DNA of 5,203 nt from Chitinophagaceae bacterium (lineage in GTDB: Bacteria > Bacteroidota > Bacteroidia > Chitinophagales > Chitinophagaceae), in assembly GCA_009996555.1 (NCBI GenBank), contig JAACZX010000559.1, positions 1 through 5,203 of the forward strand. The letters are read 5' to 3'. This document shows positions 1 to 5,203 of the stretch, in pieces. Both the position numbers and the translations under genes were made by a program. Every line of letters begins with the position of its first letter. Position 1 is the first letter of the stretch. The notes under the pieces were generated by a model that was not told the DNA's origin, ran no database searches, and was given only the letters and a program-made list of their open reading frames with translations.

Positions 1-552
1 ATGATTGAACCGGCCAGCGGTATATTGCTCATATCTGATCCCTTTTTAAGAGATCCTAATTTCATGCGCACAGTTGTACTCCTTTGCGAGCATGATGAAG
101 CAGGCAGTTTTGGACTCGTGATCAACCGTACGTTTGAACAAACCCTTGATCAGCTGATTGCTGATCTGGAAGGTCATTCGGTTCCTGTTTATTACGGCGG
201 CCCCGTGCAAATGGATACACTACATTTTTTACATCAGCTACCCGATGAGATACCCGGCGGACAGGAAATAACAAAAGGAATTTTCTGGGGCGGTGATTTT
301 GAAATGGTAATGGGTATGTTGAAAAGTGAAACCCTTGATCTGAATAAGATCCGTTTTTATCTTGGTTACAGCGGATGGAGCAACGGACAACTAAATGATG
401 AAATGAAGGAGAAAAGCTGGCTAACGGTAAGCGCCAGCCGAAACCTTGTTTTCCATAAACAAACGGATGCCATCTGGAATGAAGCGGTAAAATCAATGGG
501 CGGACAATATGGACAACTGATCAATTACCCAATTGATCCACAGTTGAATTAA
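1..552 (+). CDS. YqgE/AlgH family protein (UPF0301, DUF179)
   Basis: A 183-residue cytoplasmic protein of the YqgE/AlgH family, with no signal peptide or membrane segment. Family hallmarks are visible along its length: GILLISDPFLRDPNFMRTVV (residues 7-26), the CEHDEAGSFGLVINR stretch (29-43), YYGGPVQMDTLHFLHQ (64-79) and LGYSGWSNGQLNDEM (121-135). The length matches a complete family member (about 180-190 residues). The biochemical role is unknown; the AlgH name comes from a proposed link to alginate regulation in Pseudomonas, which cannot be carried over to this organism. The ATG is the first base of the window, so no leader or promoter can be seen and a start further upstream cannot be excluded, although the conserved core begins only about seven residues in, as expected for a true start. 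It ends in TAA and converges on the VOC gene. Family assignment is very secure; function is not. Confidence 0.93.
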   Translation: MIEPASGILLISDPFLRDPNFMRTVVLLCEHDEAGSFGLVINRTFEQTLDQLIADLEGHSVPVYYGGPVQMDTLHFLHQLPDEIPGGQEITKGIFWGGDFEMVMGMLKSETLDLNKIRFYLGYSGWSNGQLNDEMKEKSWLTVSASRNLVFHKQTDAIWNEAVKSMGGQYGQLINYPIDPQLN

Positions 553-557
553 AGCTG

Positions 558-628
558 GTTTAAAGTTTCAAGTTGAATGTTTAAAGTTGATACACGTATG
601 CAAGAACTTTAAACATGAAACCTTAAAC
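558..628. repeat. A/T-rich imperfect palindrome in the convergent spacer
   Basis: The spacer between the two convergent genes holds a two-part hairpin. The inner stem is a perfect 12-bp pairing, atgtttaaagtt (577-588) with aactttaaacat (605-616), around a 16-base loop. The outer stem pairs gtttaaagtttc (558-569) with gaaaccttaaac (617-628), with one mismatch (G.U on one strand). A 7-base bulge (570-576) lies only in the left arm. The arms are built from repeated TTTAAAGTT-like units. Position at the 3' ends of both genes suggests a bidirectional transcript-end structure, but there is no GC-rich stem and no clear T-tract, so calling it a terminator would be guesswork. From general familiarity, similar AACTTTAAAC-type repeats are scattered between genes in Bacteroidota genomes. 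Confidence 0.75.
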
Positions 629-639
629 ATTCAATAGAA

Positions 640-1698
640 CTATACTTTCACTCTCGAAAAACTTAAACTCTTCACCATCCAGTTCGGCAATGGCTTTTCA
701 GGTTTCCTGTTTTTAAGATTTAAATACCAACCGATCTTTTTGAGAATAGGTACACGATGTGTCTCAACATATTCAATCCATGTACCATCGGGATCTTCGT
801 TATACGAGAAGTGACCTGCAGCTTCACCCATATCGAAACTGTTGGCACTGTCAACGGTGAATGGATGACCATTTTCATTACAGATACGTTCATGTTCTTC
901 ATACCCGTTGATATCAAAGCATAAGTGGATATATCCCTGATCGCCCCAGTAACGGTTTTCAAATATTTTCTTTGCGGTGCGATCAGTTACTTCAACCAAT
1001 TCAATATAAGTTGGGCCAAGTAATCTTGAGAACGCTCCTTCCTGTTTACGTGTATGCCCAAGCATTACACGTTTAAAGTGATGCTGACCACCTGGCATTT
1101 TGCTGAATTCATCGTAATGGCCTTCGTCTAAAAACAATTGCTTATCGTAGCCCAATACCTTTTCATAAAAAGGAATTGCTTTAGCAATAGAACTTACACC
1201 GATTGTAACACCACATACTCCACCGGTATGTCTTCCCGTATCGCCAAACCAATTATCATCGGCCATTACTTCAAAAATATTTCCGTAAGGATCTTTTAAG
1301 AAGAATGATTCAATGCCGCCGGGATTTTCTTTTGGTGCACTTAATAAATTCAAACCTGCTTTCTGATACTCAGCATAAGCAGCTTTTACATTCTTACATT
1401 TTATTTTGATGACGAAAATGCCTGTATCGCCCAGCTGTACTTCAAAAGCGGCAGGTTGCGATTTGCGGCTGCGGTATTCCCAGATTTCGAAACCACCGCC
1501 ACCCTGCATATTCAATGCAAGAATTGCATAACGCTCATGACCTTCACCACCGGTATAACGCTTCATCAGCTCGGCACGGGCTGCATCTTTAAACACCACC
1601 ACATCGGTTCCGAAATGTTTGTTATACCATACAAAGGCTTCGTCGGCATTTGTTACACCGATCCCTACCTGCTGAATACCACTGATGATCCTGCGCAT
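640..1698 (-). CDS. VOC family protein with two glyoxalase-fold domains
   Basis: A 352-residue cytoplasmic protein with two vicinal-oxygen-chelate domains. Domain 1 (about residues 5-148) has the beta strands QQVGIGV, FEIWEY (70-75) and GNIFEVM (139-145). Domain 2 (about 160-313) has GVCGVTIGV, YIELVEV (231-237), YIHLCFDI (256-263) and TWIEYVE (306-312). Domain 2 keeps an E/H/E set of likely metal ligands (E233, H258, E309); domain 1 has Q9 or Q10, E71 and E143, but IKIKC stands where a histidine would be expected. VOC enzymes include glyoxalases, methylmalonyl-CoA epimerases, ring-cleavage dioxygenases and resistance proteins; the substrate here cannot be named. The ATG at 1698 is chosen because the domain starts right after it and the leader AAAAAAAATGAT is A-rich. 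A longer reading from GTG at 1800 only translates the upstream repeat. It ends in TAG. It lies 168 bases downstream of the DUF4139 gene on the same strand; co-transcription is uncertain. Confidence 0.88.
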   Translation of the reverse strand: MRRIISGIQQVGIGVTNADEAFVWYNKHFGTDVVVFKDAARAELMKRYTGGEGHERYAILALNMQGGGGFEIWEYRSRKSQPAAFEVQLGDTGIFVIKIKCKNVKAAYAEYQKAGLNLLSAPKENPGGIESFFLKDPYGNIFEVMADDNWFGDTGRHTGGVCGVTIGVSSIAKAIPFYEKVLGYDKQLFLDEGHYDEFSKMPGGQHHFKRVMLGHTRKQEGAFSRLLGPTYIELVEVTDRTAKKIFENRYWGDQGYIHLCFDINGYEEHERICNENGHPFTVDSANSFDMGEAAGHFSYNEDPDGTWIEYVETHRVPILKKIGWYLNLKNRKPEKPLPNWMVKSLSFSRVKV

Positions 1699-1765
1699 AT
1701 CATTTTTTTTGAAGTGCGTGAAGATAAGAAAGTTGAAGAAAAAGGAGCAGCTGAAAAGGAAGTTT

Positions 1766-1862
1766 TTGAACCACAAAGACACTAAGACGCTACGCAGCAC
1801 AAAGAATAAAAACCCGCATTTCTCTTCGTGTATCTTCCTGTCTTCGTGCCTTTGTGGTTCAA
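1766..1862. repeat. Long imperfect palindrome of the ACCACAAAG type
   Basis: The outer arms at 1766-1788 and 1840-1862 are 23 bases each and match as an inverted repeat at 21 of 23 positions (ttgaaccacaaag, then one mismatch, cac, one mismatch, aagac). After a 9-base unmatched stretch in each arm, the inner segments 1798-1806 (cacaaagaa) and 1822-1830 (ctcttcgtg) pair at 7 of 9 positions. Each arm is itself a loose tandem of CACNAAGA-like units of about 8-10 bases. The element begins four bases after the DUF4139 stop codon in the direction of transcription and lies upstream of the VOC gene. No T-tract follows it on the - strand, so it does not look like a standard terminator. Read as protein it gives spurious peptides such as NHKDTKT. 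The same kind of sequence is, to my general knowledge, a widespread intergenic repeat in many bacterial genomes; its function is not known to me. Confidence 0.85.
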
Positions 1863-1866
1863 TTTC

Positions 1867-3756
1867 TTAATCAAGCTGTAATTTCTTTTCCTTTGGATAT
1901 TTTACACTGTACTTCAGTTCCATTTTCTTCATTTGTTTGGGATCAATTGTATATGTCCAGGTAACGATCTTTGTTTCATCATTCAACTTTGCTCCTTCAT
2001 GTTTCAGATCGCCCACTTCAATTTCCTTCAAGGTAGAAATGGGGAATTGATCTTCCACAATAATATTCACCGGCACATTTTTGTTATTGCGGACAGTTAT
2101 TTCAAATTGTTTGCTATCTGTACGGTTACCACCGAGGAACTTTTTATTACTAAACTCTTTCAGCAATGTTCGTTTTACTGTAATACCTTTATCTACACCC
2201 AATGAAAGCGATAAGGTATCCGAGTCCGTTGAAAGATCGAGATAAGACTTACCAAGGAATGTTCCTTCAAAAAACAAATTGGTTTCGCCGGGAATTAAAT
2301 TCAGATCCTGCCAGTTGATAAGCTTGGCTGTGAGATAAGCAGCTTCATCAAGTTTAGGTGCTGTATAATATTCATAATATGCGTTGATACTTTTTTCGTT
2401 GATACTGATGGTATTTATTTTACCATCGTTATTCACAGTTGCAATTTCCTGTATCTCGTATTGGGTAGTGATGGGTTGGAAAGTGGTGATGACTTGTAAT
2501 GGCATCGATTTTGCTTCCTTTTTCATTGATGAGGTTCCTCTAATTTGTATACCCGGAACAGCACCTGCAAGATCACTTGTGCCATATCCAACAACAACTA
2601 CTTCCTGTAAATTATTTGCCATTGGCTTCAATGCAACATTCACAAAACTTCTGCCTGCCGCAAATTCGTAGCCCTCGTATCCAACAAAAGATACTGCCAG
2701 AGTTTGTCCGACCCCGTTTGCTTTAATGCGATAAAATCCATTCGCATCAGTAATTGCAGCCTGGTTCGTTCCCTTCACTACTACACTTGCATTTGCAAGG
2801 GGAACACCTTTGTCATCTGTTACTCTTCCCATCAGCATTTGATCACTTCCGCCAATATACCATTGCTTCATATAGTTGCTCATTTGTGCATCGGTATATG
2901 AAATAAACCATGGATTGATCAACGGCTTTGAATTATTTTCATTGGGATTACCGGTTGATAAAACAAGTTTAATGTTGTTCCAGTTCTCACCACTTGTCTG
3001 GTACACATTGGCATTCATTTCCAGTTGCAGGTTACTCACCACATCTTTTACACGAATATTATAAGTTGGATACCAACCGGCTTTCTGCACGAGATAAGTT
3101 ATTTCAAATGGAACTGTTGCTGTTTCTTTTACATCGGCCAGCACCACAATTTCATTGGTGGAAAGATCGAACCTGCGGTTCATTTCTGCTAACTGGTTGT
3201 TGAGTTTGTTGCGTTCTTTATTCAATTCTTCGATCTCTTTTTGCAATGCCAGTTGTTGTTTCAGCACTTCGGTTAAACGTTGCCGTTGAAAGTCGAGTGC
3301 CTGTCGCAATTCTTCCGGTTTTAATGTAACAGTGGATCCTGCTATCTGCTGATTCTTGATCAGCATCGTTTCTTCCTGTTTAAACACATCCAGCGTTTTG
3401 GATGTGATGTTGATCTTATCGTTGAGGTTATTAAACTTTTCCTGCAGTTGTTTTATTTCCTCCCTTACCTCCTGTTCCTTTAAATAATCACGCTGTACCC
3501 GCACCGAAAGAATGATCAGCTTACCATCGGCTTTCACCTGCACACTCTGCTTTTCAATATCAGTTGAAATGCCGGTGAAAACGATCTCCTGTTTACCTGT
3601 TTGAATGGATTGTTTGCCTGTACGTTTCACCTGTGCACCTTTGGTGAATACGGTTACCTGCTCCATTTTGGTTTCAATGGTTGTGCGTTTTACCTGTTGC
3701 GCTATTAATAAAAAAGGGCAAAGAAGAAGCGTAAGAAATGCTGCTGCTGTTTTCAT
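1867..3756 (-). CDS. Secreted DUF4140/DUF4139 protein (MuiA-like) with an inserted CarboxypepD_reg-like domain
   Basis: A 629-residue exported protein. Residues 1-20 form a signal peptide (basic start, hydrophobic FLTLLLCPFLLIA, probable cleavage before QQ). Residues about 27-125 resemble DUF4140 (METKMEQVTVFTKGAQVKR-like opening). Residues about 92-195 are rich in Q, E, K and L and probably form a coiled coil. DUF4139 begins around 210 (VPFEITYLVQKAGWYPTYNI) and resumes to the C-terminus (YSVKYP near the end). Between the two halves, about 305-412, sits a carboxypeptidase-regulatory-like beta sandwich (GRVTDDKGVPLANASVVVKG, then VSFVGYEGYE), followed by LQEVVVVGYG and PGIQIRGTSS, which are typical of SusC/RagA TonB-dependent receptors. 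No transmembrane barrel follows, so it is not a receptor. Likely periplasmic or surface; molecular function unknown. The ATG at 3756 is preferred over TTG two codons upstream because the signal peptide starts MKT. The gene follows the atp terminator and so probably has its own promoter, which I could not identify. Confidence 0.88.
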   Translation of the reverse strand: MKTAAAFLTLLLCPFLLIAQQVKRTTIETKMEQVTVFTKGAQVKRTGKQSIQTGKQEIVFTGISTDIEKQSVQVKADGKLIILSVRVQRDYLKEQEVREEIKQLQEKFNNLNDKINITSKTLDVFKQEETMLIKNQQIAGSTVTLKPEELRQALDFQRQRLTEVLKQQLALQKEIEELNKERNKLNNQLAEMNRRFDLSTNEIVVLADVKETATVPFEITYLVQKAGWYPTYNIRVKDVVSNLQLEMNANVYQTSGENWNNIKLVLSTGNPNENNSKPLINPWFISYTDAQMSNYMKQWYIGGSDQMLMGRVTDDKGVPLANASVVVKGTNQAAITDANGFYRIKANGVGQTLAVSFVGYEGYEFAAGRSFVNVALKPMANNLQEVVVVGYGTSDLAGAVPGIQIRGTSSMKKEAKSMPLQVITTFQPITTQYEIQEIATVNNDGKINTISINEKSINAYYEYYTAPKLDEAAYLTAKLINWQDLNLIPGETNLFFEGTFLGKSYLDLSTDSDTLSLSLGVDKGITVKRTLLKEFSNKKFLGGNRTDSKQFEITVRNNKNVPVNIIVEDQFPISTLKEIEVGDLKHEGAKLNDETKIVTWTYTIDPKQMKKMELKYSVKYPKEKKLQLD

Positions 3757-3804
3757 AAACAATTGTTTTATGAACGATGGATGCAGCAGAAAGAAAGATT
3801 ACAT

Positions 3805-3841
3805 AAAACAAAAAGTCCCCCGTAGTAAACGGGGGACTTTT
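3805..3841 (-). terminator. Intrinsic terminator of the atpD-atpC transcript
   Basis: A perfect 12-bp stem, aaaagtcccccg (3811-3822) with cgggggactttt (3830-3841), encloses a 7-base loop. On the - strand the stem runs into TTTTTGTTTT, the T-tract of a rho-independent terminator. It lies 21 bases past the atpC stop codon, so it ends the ATP synthase transcript and insulates the DUF4139 gene. On the + strand the hairpin is followed by only a short T run (TTTTAATCTTCTT), so termination in that direction would be weaker, and no + strand gene needs it. Confidence 0.93.
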
Positions 3842-3862
3842 AATCTTCTTATCTGTAAAAAA

Positions 3863-4114
3863 TTATACAGCCTCGCTTCCTTCTACCAGTACTGTTACTT
3901 TATTGTTCAGCACTTCTACAAAACCACCCTGGATCCTGTACGACTCGGTACGGTTCTTTTCAAGCAATACTTTTAATTGTCCTGCTTTTAAAGCACTTAC
4001 CAACGGAGCATGGTTATCGAGCACTTCAAAACTACCATCAACACCGGGCAACTGAACGCCGTTCACTTCGCCGCTGTATGTTTTTCCGAGTGGAGTTAAT
4101 ATTTCGAGATTCAT
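3863..4114 (-). CDS. atpC: F1Fo ATP synthase epsilon subunit, short form without C-terminal helical domain
   Basis: An 83-residue F1 epsilon subunit, part of the central stalk that couples rotation to catalysis on the cytoplasmic face of the inner membrane. The N-terminal beta-sandwich domain is complete: MNLEILTPLGKTYSGEV opens it, GSFEVLDNHAPLVSALKAG (28-46) matches the conserved GHAPLLTAI-type loop, and GGFVEVLNNKVTVLVEG (63-79) ends it. The family in Escherichia coli is about 139 residues with a helical C-terminal hairpin that can inhibit ATP hydrolysis; here translation stops directly after the sandwich. Short epsilon subunits of this size are, as I recall, normal in Bacteroidota, so this is not a damaged gene. 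The ATG at 4114 is chosen because homology begins there. An in-frame start at 4168 would add 18 residues (KPINFQIFKFTNFQI) that merely translate the upstream repeat. There is no Shine-Dalgarno sequence; the leader is A/T-rich. Directly downstream of atpD. Confidence 0.95.
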   Translation of the reverse strand: MNLEILTPLGKTYSGEVNGVQLPGVDGSFEVLDNHAPLVSALKAGQLKVLLEKNRTESYRIQGGFVEVLNNKVTVLVEGSEAV

Positions 4115-4195
4115 AATTTGAAAATTTGTGAATTTGAAAATTTGAAAATTGATGGGTTTCATTTTCAAATTACCCCATCTTCAAATTTTCAAATT
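4115..4195. repeat. AATTTGAAAATT-type palindromic repeat filling the atpD-atpC spacer
   Basis: The 84-base spacer is almost wholly made of one element. The unit aatttgaaaatt occurs three times (4115-4126, 4131-4142, 4139-4150; the last two overlap), and its complement occurs at 4184-4195 and, one base shorter, at 4161-4171. The best hairpin pairs 4131-4146 with 4180-4195 (16 bp, perfect) and gatggg (4151-4156) with cccatc (4174-4179), leaving a 4-base bulge (4147-4150) and a 17-base loop. The copy at 4115-4127 can compete for the same right arm and touches the atpC start codon. In the transcript the structure lies between the atpD stop and the atpC start, where it could affect relative expression (inference). 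From general familiarity, TTTGAAAATTTGAAAATT repeats are common between genes in Bacteroidota. Confidence 0.85.
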
Positions 4196-4198
4196 GAA

Positions 4199-5203
<1,005 letters not shown>

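Noticed and set aside
122..496. 124-codon - strand frame inside the YqgE/AlgH gene
   Set aside because: Shadow of a well-conserved gene in the opposite frame; the peptide shows no domain-like pattern.
577..616. Bidirectional intrinsic terminator between the convergent genes
   Set aside because: The 12-bp stem is perfect but almost all A/T, the loop is long and no T-tract follows, so it is reported only as a palindromic repeat.
1699..1800. N-terminal extension of the VOC protein from GTG at 1800, with a hydrophobic stretch resembling a signal or membrane segment
   Set aside because: The extra 34 residues come from the repeat and A/T-rich spacer, the VOC domain starts right after the internal ATG, and that ATG has a better leader.
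1685..1870. Small + strand reading frame containing NHKDTKT and a cysteine-rich, hydrophobic tail
   Set aside because: It is the translation of the ACCACAAAG palindrome plus the antisense of the VOC leader; such peptides are a known type of false gene call from this repeat.
2578..2601. SusC/RagA TonB-dependent receptor call based on VVVVGYGT
   Set aside because: The motif sits in a 629-residue protein flanked by DUF4139 sequence and no beta-barrel region follows, so it is an inserted fragment and not a receptor gene.
3769..3810. Bacteroidota-type promoter (TTG ... TANNTTTG) for the DUF4139 gene
   Set aside because: TTTTTG is present in the terminator tail, but no acceptable TANNTTTG element follows at the right distance on the - strand.
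4115..4168. N-terminal extension of atpC from ATG at 4168
   Set aside because: The 18 extra residues translate the AATTTGAAAATT repeat and have no counterpart in epsilon subunits; homology begins at the ATG at 4114.

Overview
The window reads as an ordinary chromosomal segment of a Bacteroidota bacterium, most likely a relative of the Chitinophagaceae (order-level guess only). The evidence is a moderately AT-rich composition, A/T-rich leaders without Shine-Dalgarno sequences, an F1 beta subunit with a long Bacteroidota-like insertion, a short epsilon subunit made of the N-terminal domain only, and an exported DUF4139 protein carrying a SusC-style carboxypeptidase-regulatory domain followed by VVVVGYG. 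No phage, IS, CRISPR, tRNA or rRNA is visible.

Layout from left to right: a YqgE/AlgH-family gene on the + strand (1-552); a convergent spacer filled by an A/T-rich palindrome (558-628); a two-domain VOC (glyoxalase-fold) protein on the - strand (640-1698); a 168-base spacer dominated by a long imperfect palindrome of the ACCACAAAG type (1766-1862); a 629-residue secreted DUF4140/DUF4139 protein on the - strand (1867-3756); a strong intrinsic terminator (3805-3841); then atpC (3863-4114) and the C-terminal two thirds of atpD (4199-5203, running off the right edge), both on the - strand and separated by a third palindromic repeat (4115-4195).

atpD and atpC encode the catalytic beta subunit and the epsilon subunit of F1Fo ATP synthase. 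The terminator directly after atpC shows that the cluster ends there, so the other atp genes are not downstream and must lie upstream or elsewhere. The remaining three genes have no obvious link to ATP synthase or to each other.

The least ordinary content is (a) the three unrelated palindromic repeats, one in each gene spacer that lacks the terminator, with the atpD-atpC copy filling nearly all of its spacer and able to adopt alternative pairings next to the atpC start, and (b) the DUF4139 protein, whose domain is interrupted by a CarboxypepD_reg-like module plus what looks like a shrunken remnant of a TonB plug. I found no convincing wholly new system; most of the window is conserved housekeeping or widespread hypothetical genes.
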